Positions 1-7,668 of a DNA stretch of 17,343 bases are shown piece after piece (position 1 is the first letter of the stretch; each line of letters starts with the position of its first letter). Source of the stretch: an uncultured Porphyromonadaceae bacterium (lineage in GTDB: Bacteria > Bacteroidota > Bacteroidia > Bacteroidales > Muribaculaceae); NCBI GenBank assembly GCA_900551515.1, contig URWH01000014.1, positions 1 through 17,343 on the forward strand. The letters run 5' to 3'. Below the pieces are notes generated by a model, which worked only from the letters and a program-made list of their open reading frames with translations, was not told where the DNA came from and did not search any database. The translations under genes and the position numbers were made by a program.

Positions 1-98
1 CTTTTATCGCTAATCACCAAATTTTCAATTACTTAATTTCGTCGAACTCACGTTAATATATTCAACCTCCGTTATTCACATTACAACATCATTGTATC

Positions 99-584
99 AT
101 GGAAAAATACTATTACGTCAACGCTCAGCGGCAGACCGTCGGCCCATTCACCATATCTCAGCTTGCAGCCGAAGGCATAAGACCCGAAACACTGGTGTGG
201 TGTGAGGGAATGCCGGAATGGCTGCCGGCAGGCAATGTCACCGCTCTGCAAAACATTTTCTATTCCACCGTCCCTCCCATGCCCGGAAACCGGAACGTAG
301 CGGCAAATCAGCCGGTCGGCTCCCCGCAGATTGAAAGACCGCAGACCTACCTCTGGCTCGGCATTCTCACCACCATACTCTGCTGCCTTCCTTTCGGAAT
401 TGTCTCGATAGTCTATGCCTCAAAAGTCGATTCCTATTGGCTTGCCGGCAATTACGAAGCCGCTCGCGACAGTTCCATAAAAGCACGCAACTGGGGCATC
501 GCATCGGCGGTTTCTGCGGCTGTTATATACTTCATCTACTTCGGTGTCTTAGGAGCTTCCTTGGCGTCTATTTACAGCTTATAA
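99..584 (+). CDS. GYF_2 (DUF4339) + CD225/dispanin-like membrane protein
   Basis: The 161-residue protein has two parts. Residues 4-50 form a GYF_2/DUF4339 domain: an aromatic YYYV start, then GPFTISQL and the W-x-EGMPEW-x-PA signature. After a Pro-rich linker (about 51-80), residues 82-158 match the CD225/dispanin fold: a first membrane helix containing CCLPFGIVSIVYASKV, a short amphipathic loop with the GNYEAARDSSIKAR pattern, and a second helix near 130-155. GYF_2 domains are thought to bind proline-rich peptides; the bacterial CD225 role is not established. The ATG at 99 gives a complete GYF_2 domain. A poor -7-like TAATTTCG lies at 34-41 with no matching -33. The next gene begins 16 bases after the stop, so the two are probably co-transcribed. 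The domain calls are firm and the function is unknown. Confidence 0.88.
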   Translation: MEKYYYVNAQRQTVGPFTISQLAAEGIRPETLVWCEGMPEWLPAGNVTALQNIFYSTVPPMPGNRNVAANQPVGSPQIERPQTYLWLGILTTILCCLPFGIVSIVYASKVDSYWLAGNYEAARDSSIKARNWGIASAVSAAVIYFIYFGVLGASLASIYSL

Positions 585-600
585 GCTGACACACGACCAA

Positions 601-993
601 TTGAACAACACAACCCGCAAACGGATTGCCATTGCGGCAGCACTCATTGCCGTCGCAGTGCTGATTGTGCTCTTCTATTCGGCTTTCGACCCAATAGCCA
701 CCCGCTGGATGCCACAGTGCGCGTTTCATAGCCTCACCGGCCTAAGCTGCCCGGGCTGCGGCATGCAGCGTGCTCTGCATGCGGCGTTAAACGGCGACAT
801 CACCGGCGCCCTCGCGCAAAACCTTTTCCTTATCCTGTCAATCCCCTACCTTTTCTTCGTAATCTGGGGCACGCTGAAATTTCTTCCGGCAAGCGGCGCC
901 GTGGCTCGCATAGCATGTCACCGCTATGCCGCTATCGCCTACCTCATCCTATTTTTCGTCTGGTGGATACTCCGCAACATCCTCGGCATCTGA
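601..993 (+). CDS. DUF2752 family membrane protein
   Basis: This 130-residue protein carries the DUF2752 signature: a Cys in the QCAFHSLTGLSC stretch, then CPGCGMQRALHAALNGD at residues 50-66, followed by an ALAQN helix start. I see three hydrophobic helices (about 9-29, 72-95 and 109-128) and a basic N-terminus (TRKR), so it is an inner-membrane protein. The start is a TTG at 601; no in-frame ATG occurs before codon 37, and the TTG gives a sensible basic-then-hydrophobic N-terminus. The clustered Cys residues suggest a metal-binding or redox site, but that is inference. DUF2752 proteins commonly sit next to CD225 or DUF4339 membrane proteins in Bacteroidetes, as here. The molecular role is unknown. 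It converges with rfbC, with 46 bases between the two stops and no strong hairpin there. Confidence 0.85.
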   Translation: MNNTTRKRIAIAAALIAVAVLIVLFYSAFDPIATRWMPQCAFHSLTGLSCPGCGMQRALHAALNGDITGALAQNLFLILSIPYLFFVIWGTLKFLPASGAVARIACHRYAAIAYLILFFVWWILRNILGI

Positions 994-1039
994 TCTACCG
1001 CTCCACCAAAACATATCAGCAGGCGCAACATATCTACGC

Positions 1040-1585
1040 TCAGAACGGCGTTATCTCCGACAGGCTTATGCCTTTGAGATCTTTGGGAGAGAGGAGCATC
1101 TCGGAGGGGGCTACGCGCCAGTCGATGCCGAGCGCCGGGTCATCGAAGCGCAGCGTGGCCTCCGACTGCGGGACATAGACGTTGTCGACCTTGTACTGGA
1201 ACTGCGCCTCATCGCTCAGCACCACGAAGCCGTGGGCGAATCCGCGCGGTATGAAGAGCTGGCGGGCATTTTCCTGCGACAGCTCCACGGCCACATGCTT
1301 GCCGAAGGTGGGCGAACCGCCGCGGAGATCCACGGCGACATCGAGCACCGTGCCACGCGACACGCGCACGAGCTTGGCCTGCGAAAACTCACCTTTCTGG
1401 AAATGAAGTCCGCGAAGCACGCCGCGCGACGAGAACGACTCGTTGTCCTGCACGAAATCGACATGACCCACATTGGCCTCGAATTCCGACTTCTTGAACG
1501 ATTCCATAAAATAGCCTCTGGCATCGCCGAAACGGCGCGGCTCTATAATCCACACGCCTGCGATATCTGTAGCGATAAAATTCAT
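1040..1585 (-). CDS. rfbC: dTDP-4-dehydrorhamnose 3,5-epimerase
   Basis: RfbC (RmlC) epimerises C3 and C5 of dTDP-4-keto-6-deoxyglucose in the cytoplasm, the third step of dTDP-L-rhamnose synthesis for surface polysaccharide. The 181 residues match the family length. Visible motifs are EPRRFGDARGYFMESF (15-30), QDNESFSSRGVLRGLHFQ (46-63) with the expected catalytic His61, the cupin strand AKLVRVSRGTVLDVAVDLR (70-88), FIPRGFAHGF (111-120), and FQYKVDNVY (129-137) with the expected catalytic Tyr131. It is intact from end to end. The other rfb genes (A, B, D) are not in this window, so it stands alone. The start at 1585 places it about 43 bases downstream of a good -7 element (1629-1636). It is divergent from glmU. 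Confidence 0.95.
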   Translation of the reverse strand: MNFIATDIAGVWIIEPRRFGDARGYFMESFKKSEFEANVGHVDFVQDNESFSSRGVLRGLHFQKGEFSQAKLVRVSRGTVLDVAVDLRGGSPTFGKHVAVELSQENARQLFIPRGFAHGFVVLSDEAQFQYKVDNVYVPQSEATLRFDDPALGIDWRVAPSEMLLSPKDLKGISLSEITPF

Positions 1586-1628
1586 ATGCTTAAAAAAGTT
1601 ATGCCGTGTTGACGGTTCTATTACGCTG

Positions 1629-1636
1629 CAAATTTA
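1629..1636 (-). promoter_or_regulatory. -7 element of the rfbC promoter
   Basis: On the minus strand this reads TAAATTTG, an exact match to the Bacteroidetes -7 consensus TAnnTTTG. Twenty bases upstream (1657-1660) the minus strand reads GTTG, a three-of-four match to the -33 TTTG. The predicted leader is roughly 35 to 40 bases to the rfbC ATG. This is a consensus match only; the transcription start was not observed. Confidence 0.6.
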
Positions 1637-1637
1637 T

Positions 1638-1645
1638 TAATTTTG
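1638..1645 (+). promoter_or_regulatory. -7 element of the glmU promoter
   Basis: It reads TAATTTTG, an exact match to TAnnTTTG. No clear TTTG sits 19 to 21 bases upstream, so the -33 part is weak. The ATG of glmU follows 22 bases after the element, implying a very short leader. Only one base separates it from the opposing rfbC -7 element. Confidence 0.5.
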
Positions 1646-1667
1646 CATCAACCAACCAACCACAGCA

Positions 1668-2846
1668 ATGCGAAATATCATCCTGCACGACATACCGGAA
1701 GCCTATTCAGGACTGCTTCCGCTGACCTTTACCCGCCCGATAGCGGAACTTCACATCGGTTTCGGCACTATCCGCTCCAAATGGGAGCGCATGCTGCCGG
1801 GCTGCTACTCCTATTCGACGGCAACGTATCTCGCCGAGCTCTTCCCGCAGGAAAGCGCGACGGCCGACAGCCTGGTCATAGCCGCCAACGTCATCCCCAC
1901 TCCGGCCCTGGCCGAAGCCGCTGCCGCGCTGACCACCGGCGCGATGCTCGCCACCGCCGACGGCACACCGATAGCCATGAACGGCTTCAAGGATCCGGCC
2001 CAGGCGCGCGGCACCGTGGTGTGGAACGGTCCGGCACCAGTCGTGATTCGTCGCCCCTATGATCTCTTCCTCAACAATGCCGAAGCCATCGCGGCCGATT
2101 TCGCCGCATTTGCAAAGCCGGGGCTGAGTGCGCCGGTCAGCTCCACATGCACCGTCATCGGCGACCCGTCGCAAGTGTTCATCCATCCCGAAGCCGTTGT
2201 TGAAGGCGCCACGCTCAACACCAAGGGGGGTCCTATCTATATAGACCGGGGCGCCGAAGTGATGGAAGGAAGTTGCCTGCGCGGACCTATATATATAGGT
2301 GAGCACTCCAATGTGAATATGGGCACGCGCATCTATGGCGCCACCACCATAGCCACTCACTGCAAGGTTGGCGGCGAGATCAACAATGTGGTGATGCACC
2401 CCTACTCCAACAAAGCCCACGACGGCTTCCTCGGCAACGCCGTCATCGGCTCGTGGTGCAACCTCGGCGCCGGCTGTGTGGCCTCGAATCTCAAAAACGA
2501 CTACACCGAGATCAAACTCTGGGACTATACCTCGCGGCGTTTTCTCCGCACCGGCCTGCAGTTCTGCGGCCTGATCATGGGCGACCATTCCAAAGCGGGC
2601 ATCAACACGATGTTCAACACCGCCACAGTGGTGGGCATCGGCGTCAACATCCACGGCACGGGGTTCCCGCGCAATTTCGTGGCATCGTTCAGCGAAGGAT
2701 CAGCCGGCACCGGCTTCACCGATGTGCCGCTCGTCAAATTTTTCGCCATAGCCGAACGCGTCATGGCGCGCCGCGACATCACTCTCACCGAGCCGATGCG
2801 CCGCCTGTTCACAGAGCTGCACACGCTCACCGAATGCTATAAATAG
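1668..2846 (+). CDS. glmU: alternative bacterial GlmU (UDP-GlcNAc diphosphorylase / GlcN-1-P acetyltransferase)
   Basis: The 392-residue protein fits the alternative GlmU family of Bacteroidetes, thought to make UDP-GlcNAc from glucosamine-1-phosphate for peptidoglycan and lipid A. The N-terminus has the family opening (NIILHDIPEAYSGLLPLTFTRPIAELHIG, split here by description only: residues 3-31), followed by GTIRSKWERML. The middle has the WNGPAPVVIRRPYDLF stretch. From about residue 160 the chain is a left-handed beta-helix of hexapeptide repeats, with GPIYIDRGAEVMEGSCLRGPIYIGEHS and later VIGSWCNLGAGCVASNLKNDY and HSKAGINTMFNTATVVG. Older annotation often calls such proteins glucose-1-phosphate thymidylyltransferase. 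The ATG at 1668 directly starts the conserved N-terminus. It is a single gene, convergent with the antiporter (38 bases between stops). The reaction is inferred from family membership. Confidence 0.85.
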   Translation: MRNIILHDIPEAYSGLLPLTFTRPIAELHIGFGTIRSKWERMLPGCYSYSTATYLAELFPQESATADSLVIAANVIPTPALAEAAAALTTGAMLATADGTPIAMNGFKDPAQARGTVVWNGPAPVVIRRPYDLFLNNAEAIAADFAAFAKPGLSAPVSSTCTVIGDPSQVFIHPEAVVEGATLNTKGGPIYIDRGAEVMEGSCLRGPIYIGEHSNVNMGTRIYGATTIATHCKVGGEINNVVMHPYSNKAHDGFLGNAVIGSWCNLGAGCVASNLKNDYTEIKLWDYTSRRFLRTGLQFCGLIMGDHSKAGINTMFNTATVVGIGVNIHGTGFPRNFVASFSEGSAGTGFTDVPLVKFFAIAERVMARRDITLTEPMRRLFTELHTLTECYK

Positions 2847-2884
2847 TCATTGCCGGCATGGCCGCGCGATGAGGCGTCGGGACG

Positions 2885-5080
2885 TCAGATTTCGATATCG
2901 CGCTCGTCGCCGCCCGAATATGATGGGAGCTTGCGGCTTGCACGCCAGCCGCGGTAGGCGTTGCGTATCTTGAGCCACAGAGGGATTGGCGCCGATTCGA
3001 CGTCGGCCGACATGGCATCGCCCATGGCCAGCACCGGAGCCTCATCGCCGAACTGTTCGGGATAGATGACGATAAGATTGTTTTGCGAGAAATATTTGCG
3101 CAGGAATTCAGGCAGCGCATCCATATCGGAAGTGAACGACACCGAGGCGCGGCGGGCGCTGACCACGACGAAAAGATCGTCGTCCTGAATCTTGTTGGCC
3201 AGCAGCACGAAATCGTCCCACGCCTCCACCAGGCGGTATTCCGACCGTATGCCGTAGCGTCCGGCGCGGAGCACCGCCATGATATAGCGGCGTGTCTCGG
3301 CCGAACAGCAGAAAATCACACGGCATCCGAGCTGACGCGTCAGATTGCCTATCGATTTCACCCAGTGGGCGAATCCCGTTTCATACTGAGCTTTGTCGGG
3401 CACCGACACCACAATGCGGCGCACGGTGTTGACCGGTATATAGCAGCGCGATATCACCACCATGCGGAAGGTGGCTTTCAGCAGCTGAGTGAGCTTGTCG
3501 CCGAAAAACGAGTCGATGGCGTTGCTGCGTCGGTGCAGACCGATGACCACCTCGTTGATGTCGCGTTCCTCCAGCGTGTTGAGCACACCGGTCACGAAAT
3601 TCATGTCGTAGCGCTCGATGCTCTTCAGCTTCACGTCCATCACCGAGGCAACATGCTCGGCCAACTCGAGCGAGCTCTTGCCCACGGCGCGCGACGAGGG
3701 CGAATTGTCGTTGCGCACATGCAGCGCGTAGATCTTGTTGCGCAGTTTGTTGCCGTCGCTCATCATAAGCGCCAGATTGACGAGCTCACGCGCCGTCACC
3801 GGATTGACCACCGGTATGAGCGTGCGTATGCCGGCCTCTTTCGGGGCATCGGCGCCCACTACGGCATCCGGCGAATTCAGTGACAGCACTTTAAGCCGCG
3901 AGGCGGCACGCGACGTACCCACCGACGACACCGTGCATGTCACCAGGATCATCAGCACCGTACCGTTGAGTATCTCCACGCCCAACACCCCCATATCATA
4001 GCCGATCATCACCACGGCGAGCGCCACCGCCGTGTGGGCGTTGGACAGCTGATAAAGCATCGACCGGTCGATAGCCCGCATCTTAAATATTTTCTGCGTG
4101 ACGAAAGCGGCAAGCCATTTTCCGGCCATGGCCACGGCACTCATCACCGCAGCCACATAGAGCGTTCCCCATCCCGACGTGAGCACACGCACGTTGATGA
4201 GCATGCCCACACCTATCAGGAAATATGGTATGAAGATGGCGTTGCCGACAAACTCGATGCGCGACATCAGCGGCGAACGGCCCGGGATGTAGCGGTTGAG
4301 CACCAGCCCGGCGAAAAACGCGCCGAACACACCCTCGATCCTTATCATTATAGCTGCCTGCGCGGCCAGAAATACCATCACGAGGATATAGACAAACTGC
4401 ATGATGCCATCGTGATAGCGTTTGAAAAACCATCGCGTGAGGCGCGGATAGATGTAGGATATCACCACGCAGTAAAGCGCCAGCATCCCAACAAGCTGAA
4501 GCGTCGACACGACATCGAAACCGCCGTCGCGCACCACGCCCACGGCACCGGCCAGCACCATCAGCGAGCCGAGCACCGTGAAGATGGTGCCCGCGATGGC
4601 TATCACGACGGCCGGATTTTTTGTCAGTCCGAAACGCGAGACTATAGGATAGGCCAGCAGCGTGTGGGCGGCAAACATCGAAGCCAGCATCATGGCCGCC
4701 ACCGCATCGAGATGCAGCAGCACCATGGCCGCCGGCACACCCACGAGCACCGGTATGGCAAAGGTGAAGAGCCCGAACACGAAGCCGCGCCGGATGTTCT
4801 TCTTCAGGTGATACATATCTATCTCCACTCCCGCCAGGAACATGAGATAGAAGAGACCCACCTGTCCGAACACCTCGAAGCTCATGTCGCGCGACAGCAC
4901 GTTGAAACCGTAAGGCCCCACTATCACGCCGGCCACGATCAGTCCGATCACATGAGGGATCTTGATGCGCGTCAGCAACATCGGCGCGAGCAGAATCAGA
5001 GAGAGCACAACGAGAAATATCGCCACCGGCGAGGTGACGAGCGGTTGCGCCGTTGCCGTTGTCAATGCTGCCGCTATCAT
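2885..5080 (-). CDS. CPA2/Kef-type cation:proton antiporter with USP-like tail
   Basis: The 731-residue protein has an N-terminal membrane domain (about 15-400) with around a dozen helices. It contains family stretches such as [54 protein letters not shown] and [17 protein letters not shown]. The cytoplasmic C-terminal half (about 420-700) looks like two universal-stress-protein-like alpha/beta units, with the [23 protein letters not shown] pattern near the nucleotide-loop position. Such proteins exchange Na+ or K+ for protons across the inner membrane. Where relatives, as I recall them, have an Asp in a GTxxTD stretch of the core helix, this protein reads GTIFTVLG (164-171), with Val169 instead of the acid. 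Its ATG lies 15 bases after the asd stop, so it is probably in the asd operon. Ion specificity cannot be read from sequence. Confidence 0.88.
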   Translation of the reverse strand: MIAAALTTATAQPLVTSPVAIFLVVLSLILLAPMLLTRIKIPHVIGLIVAGVIVGPYGFNVLSRDMSFEVFGQVGLFYLMFLAGVEIDMYHLKKNIRRGFVFGLFTFAIPVLVGVPAAMVLLHLDAVAAMMLASMFAAHTLLAYPIVSRFGLTKNPAVVIAIAGTIFTVLGSLMVLAGAVGVVRDGGFDVVSTLQLVGMLALYCVVISYIYPRLTRWFFKRYHDGIMQFVYILVMVFLAAQAAIMIRIEGVFGAFFAGLVLNRYIPGRSPLMSRIEFVGNAIFIPYFLIGVGMLINVRVLTSGWGTLYVAAVMSAVAMAGKWLAAFVTQKIFKMRAIDRSMLYQLSNAHTAVALAVVMIGYDMGVLGVEILNGTVLMILVTCTVSSVGTSRAASRLKVLSLNSPDAVVGADAPKEAGIRTLIPVVNPVTARELVNLALMMSDGNKLRNKIYALHVRNDNSPSSRAVGKSSLELAEHVASVMDVKLKSIERYDMNFVTGVLNTLEERDINEVVIGLHRRSNAIDSFFGDKLTQLLKATFRMVVISRCYIPVNTVRRIVVSVPDKAQYETGFAHWVKSIGNLTRQLGCRVIFCCSAETRRYIMAVLRAGRYGIRSEYRLVEAWDDFVLLANKIQDDDLFVVVSARRASVSFTSDMDALPEFLRKYFSQNNLIVIYPEQFGDEAPVLAMGDAMSADVESAPIPLWLKIRNAYRGWRASRKLPSYSGGDERDIEI

Positions 5081-5095
5081 CGCCGAAGCGTCTTT

Positions 5096-6065
5096 TTATT
5101 TCTTGTGTGCAATGATATACTGTGCGATCTGCACGGCATTCAGCGCCGCGCCTTTCTTGATCTGATCGCCCACGATCCAGAATGTGATTCCGCGCTCGTT
5201 GGTGAGATCCTTGCGCAGACGGCCCACGAACACCGGATCCTGATTGACGGTCGAGCACCACCAGACCCTCGGCATGTGCAAACGCTTCGCGCACGGCATC
5301 AAGGTCGAGAGCCTGCTCCGTCTCCACCCACACAGCCTCGCTGTGGGCACGCATCACCGGCACACGCACACACATGGCGCTCACATTGAGGTCGGGCGCA
5401 TGCATGATCTTCTTAGTTTCATTGAACATCTTCATCTCCTCCTTCGTGTAGCCGTTGTCGGTAAACACGTCGACCTGCGGAATCACGTTATAGGCAAGCT
5501 GATAGGCAAACTTCTCCACCGTAGGCTTCTCGCCGCGCTGAAGCTGCCCGTACTGTGCCACGAGCTCGTCCATAGCGGCAGCGCCGGCACCCGAAGCGGC
5601 CTGATAGGTGGCCACATGCACGCGGGTGATGGGGCTCAGGTCGTTGATCGGTTTCAGTGCCACCACCATCTGGATGGTAGTGCAGTTGGGATTGGCGATG
5701 ATGCGGCGCGGCGTGTTGAAAGCGTCGTCACCGTTCACCTCCGGCACCACCAGAGGCACGTCGGCGTCCATGCGGAAGGCACTCGAATTGTCGATCATCA
5801 GCGCCCCGTGCTTCGTGATTGTCGGAGCATATTCCTTCGACACCGAAGCGCCGGCCGATGTGAATGCGATATCTATATCCTTGAAATCGTCGCCGTGCTT
5901 CAGCTCCTTAACCGTGTAAGGCTTGCCGCGGAATATGTATGTGCGGCCGGCACTGCGCTTCGACCCGAAAAGTGTAAGCTGATCAACGGGGAAATTCTGT
6001 TCCTCAAGCACTCGGATAAATTCCTGTCCGACAGCGCCACTGGCACCAACTATAGCTATGTTCAT
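5096..6065 (-). pseudogene. asd: aspartate-semialdehyde dehydrogenase, frameshifted by an internal deletion
   Basis: Asd reduces aspartyl-4-phosphate to aspartate-semialdehyde, feeding lysine/diaminopimelate, threonine and methionine synthesis. Residues 1-272 (6065-5250) are a clean match: [10 protein letters not shown] (NADP loop, 7-16), [27 protein letters not shown] with catalytic Cys128, [14 protein letters not shown], and RVPVMRAHS with His241. At about 5240-5250, after VVLD, the frame changes. The C-terminus continues in another frame with [18 protein letters not shown] and ends [22 protein letters not shown]. The linker with the family's YPMP stretch is missing. The span is 970 bases; about 41 more would restore a typical 336-residue protein. 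If the break is real, the reading frame runs on past the antiporter start without a stop. It is first in a probable two-gene operon with the antiporter. Error versus true mutation is unresolved. Confidence 0.9.
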
Positions 6066-6098
6066 CGTCAATTGTCTGTTAAGTTGTGATATTTCATG

Positions 6099-6130
6099 CA
6101 AATTTACTCTTTTTTCCCAAACACCACAAA
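6099..6130 (-). promoter_or_regulatory. asd promoter (-33 TTTG and -7 TAAATTTG)
   Basis: On the minus strand, TTTG (6127-6130) is followed after exactly 20 bases by TAAATTTG (6099-6106). Both parts match the Bacteroidetes vegetative consensus at its usual spacing. The asd ATG lies 33 bases beyond the -7 element. This is the cleanest promoter in the window. Confidence 0.7.
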
Positions 6131-6167
6131 CTAACGTCAACAACATTCCGCGCCTAACATGACGCTT

Positions 6168-6200
6168 AAGGGCCGGACAGTTAAAATCTGCCCGACCCTT
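6168..6200 (-). terminator. stem-loop, candidate terminator
   Basis: A 13-base arm (6168-6180) pairs with 6188-6200 at 11 of 13 positions across a 7-base AT-rich loop (TTAAAAT on the plus strand). It lies between the small gene at 6246-6485 and the asd promoter, in the right place to stop minus-strand transcripts from 6246 onward. There is no long T-run after it. A shorter palindrome, ACCCT-TAT-AGGGT (6195-6207), overlaps it and could form an alternative fold. Confidence 0.5.
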
Positions 6201-6211
6201 ATAGGGTTTGC

Positions 6212-6228
6212 GTCACAATGCTTGTGAC
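6212..6228 (-). terminator. perfect 7-base hairpin after the 79-residue gene
   Basis: GTCACAA (6212-6218), a TGC loop and TTGTGAC (6222-6228) form a perfect short hairpin 17 bases past the stop of the small minus-strand gene. Together with the stem at 6168-6200 it makes a tandem hairpin region. It lacks a strong U-tract, so it could be an mRNA 3' stabiliser as well as a terminator. Confidence 0.45.
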
Positions 6229-6245
6229 TGAAAGATACTTCGATT

Positions 6246-6485
6246 TTAAAGCCTGTTGGCAGCGGAAATCACCTCCGGACTATGGATGCTGACGCCATAT
6301 TCGCGTGCCCGTTTGAGAATTGCGCGGGCGAGCTGTGGCTTCAGATCGTCGGGACAATAACGGAAATAGGCTTCTGCGGCACGCACGTGTGCGGCATCGG
6401 GCATCGGATATTCCCGTCGGTCAGGAAGCCCGAAAACGCTGTCGGGCAATTCCTTTTTTTCTTCATAGGAAAGTCGGTCGTTCAT
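6246..6485 (-). CDS. small conserved protein of unknown function (possibly DUF6582-like)
   Basis: The 79-residue protein is soluble, charged and has no signal peptide or membrane helix. The N-terminal half carries LPDSVFGLPDRREYPMPDAAHVRAAEAYFRYC, a pattern I associate with small DUF6582-like proteins (LP-x-R-x-YP-x-PD-x-xHVR). The rest (about 46-79) is helical, with LARAILKRAREYGVSIHSPEV. The YP-P-D-HAR type motif also occurs inside phage capsid or protease polyproteins, but no phage gene is nearby. The ATG at 6485 comes 44 bases after the stop of the upstream beta-barrel gene, so the two may share a transcript. I do not know its function; the family name is from memory and should be treated as tentative. 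Confidence 0.65.
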   Translation of the reverse strand: MNDRLSYEEKKELPDSVFGLPDRREYPMPDAAHVRAAEAYFRYCPDDLKPQLARAILKRAREYGVSIHSPEVISAANRL

Positions 6486-6501
6486 ATCTTGCTATATTAA
6501 T

Positions 6502-6518
6502 CTGCCATCTTTCGGCAG
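6502..6518 (-). other. short hairpin between the barrel gene and the small gene
   Basis: CTGCC (6502-6506) pairs with GGCAG (6514-6518) across a 7-base loop. Flanking TATTAA (6495-6500) and TTAATA (6524-6529) can extend it with a bulge. It sits in the 44-base gap just after the stop of the barrel gene. It has no T-run, so partial termination or RNA processing are both possible. Confidence 0.35.
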
Positions 6519-6529
6519 TGCCGTTAATA

Positions 6530-7051
6530 TCAGAAATTTATGCGTCCGCCAACCTGCAGAAGGCCCTGAACGCCGAAGCCGAGCTCACCGAAAATGGTGA
6601 ACGAACGGGTGACATCGAAGTCGGCGCCGACCGGCGACAGCTGAAAAGCGAAATAGCCTTTATTGTAGGCGTCGCCGAAACGCGGCTGGAGATGGGATAT
6701 CTCGGCGCCGATACCGAAGTGGCCGTAGAGTTTCACTATGCTGTTGCGGTAATAATCATAGCGGCCATTGAGCATGATTGCATGATAGGCGATCTTGCTG
6801 CTTTCCGGGCCCTTGGTCGTGGTGCTGGAGAAGGTGTACGAAGGGCCGATCTGGAAATTGCGGGTCAGCTTCACATTGAAAGCTACGGTGACACCGCCCC
6901 ACGCCGTGTTCACTCCATGCCATCCGTCATGATAATCGGCAGCATCCATCAGAGTGTATCCGCCGTAACTGAGCGAGAGGTTCATTTTCTGAGCCGAAGC
7001 GCTTGTTGTGAGCCCGAAAAGGACTAAAAGGACGATCATTATTTTTTTCAT
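6530..7051 (-). CDS. outer-membrane beta-barrel protein
   Basis: The 173-residue precursor begins MKKIMIVLLVLFGLTTSASAQK, a clear signal peptide with likely cleavage after ASA-Q (about residue 20). The mature part is all alternating beta strands: MNLSLSYGGYTLMD, GGVTVAFNVKLTRNFQIGPSYTF, IMLNGRYDYY, VKLYGHFGIGAEIS, GYFAFQLSPVGADFDV, SFTIFGELGFG, and a final strand ending in aromatic Phe (GGRINF). This is the pattern of a small 8-strand porin-like barrel of the outer-membrane beta-barrel (OmpA/OmpW-like) group. I chose the ATG at 7051 because the longer upstream frame would place extra residues before the signal peptide. The 125-base gap to the divergent ybaK-like gene holds only a poor minus-strand -7 match. 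Ligand and role are unknown. Confidence 0.8.
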   Translation of the reverse strand: MKKIMIVLLVLFGLTTSASAQKMNLSLSYGGYTLMDAADYHDGWHGVNTAWGGVTVAFNVKLTRNFQIGPSYTFSSTTTKGPESSKIAYHAIMLNGRYDYYRNSIVKLYGHFGIGAEISHLQPRFGDAYNKGYFAFQLSPVGADFDVTRSFTIFGELGFGVQGLLQVGGRINF

Positions 7052-7143
7052 ACCAATAAAATAGTTAAAAGGGACATTAAATGAATTTTGGTTATTTGAA
7101 ACTATAAACGCAATAACCCCCGAAAAAGTTGAAGAATTTGTTT

Positions 7144-7151
7144 TATCTTTG
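7144..7151 (+). promoter_or_regulatory. -7 element for the ybaK-aroC-radical SAM operon
   Basis: TATCTTTG matches TAnnTTTG exactly and lies 25 bases before the ATG at 7177. No good -33 TTTG is seen 19 to 21 bases upstream. It is the only exact -7 match on the plus strand in this gap. Confidence 0.5.
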
Positions 7152-7176
7152 CACTGAAACGACAAAAACGCACATC

Positions 7177-7668
7177 ATGGCACATATAAACAAGACCAAC
7201 GCCGCCCGGTTTCTCGACCGTGCGGGCATCGCTTACCGCCTCATCCCCTACGCTGTGGATGAAAACAATCTCGCAGCCGATCATGTGGCCGCCGAGCTTG
7301 GCGAGGACATCCGCCAGGTGTTCAAGACACTCGTGCTCTTCGGCGAACGCGCCGGCCACTTCGTGTGCGTAGTGCCGGGCGATTGCGAGGTGGATCTGAA
7401 AAAGGCCGCCCGCGCCGCCGGAGCCAAAAAGGCCGATCTCATACCGATGAAAGAGCTGCTCCCGCTCACCGGCTACATCCGCGGCGGATGTTCGCCCATC
7501 GGCATGAAGAAAGCGTTTTCCACATTCATCCACGAATCGGCACTCAACTACGACACCATATTCGTGAGCGCCGGAGTGCGCGGCCTTCAGATAGCCATCG
7601 CTCCCGCCGATCTCATCAGTTTCACACGGTCGACCGTCGCCGACCTCACCACCGACACACAGCAATGA
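7177..7668 (+). CDS. ybaK: YbaK/EbsC family Cys-tRNA(Pro) deacylase
   Basis: YbaK-type proteins hydrolyse Cys wrongly attached to tRNA(Pro), a trans-editing step in the cytoplasm. The 163-residue chain has the family order: [18 protein letters not shown] at the start, the VFKTLVL strand with conserved Lys50, [19 protein letters not shown] (62-80), and the conserved [10 protein letters not shown] loop (103-112), followed by the [14 protein letters not shown] strand (129-140). The length is normal. The ATG at 7177 is the first that gives the full N-terminal helix. Its TGA overlaps the aroC ATG in an ATGA quartet (7665-7668), so translation of aroC is probably coupled to it. Substrate specificity within the YbaK/ProX/YeaK superfamily is inferred from overall resemblance. 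Confidence 0.9.
   Translation: MAHINKTNAARFLDRAGIAYRLIPYAVDENNLAADHVAAELGEDIRQVFKTLVLFGERAGHFVCVVPGDCEVDLKKAARAAGAKKADLIPMKELLPLTGYIRGGCSPIGMKKAFSTFIHESALNYDTIFVSAGVRGLQIAIAPADLISFTRSTVADLTTDTQQ

Noticed and set aside
2285..2300. A perfect 16-base palindrome (ACCTATATATATAGGT) inside glmU
   Set aside because: It codes part of the conserved GPIYIGE turn in the hexapeptide-repeat domain. Coding constraint explains it, and nothing around it suggests a regulatory site.
4034..5389. A 451-residue plus-strand frame opposite the antiporter
   Set aside because: It is His/Arg/Glu-rich with no known motif and lies wholly antisense to a well-recognised gene. Long antisense frames are expected in GC-rich coding DNA.
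4083..6146. One 687-residue frame covering asd and part of the antiporter
   Set aside because: After residue 272 of Asd the frame is the wrong one. The sequence is low-complexity and Arg/His/Gly-rich, and is an out-of-frame reading of the antiporter. It results from the asd frameshift and is not a fusion protein.
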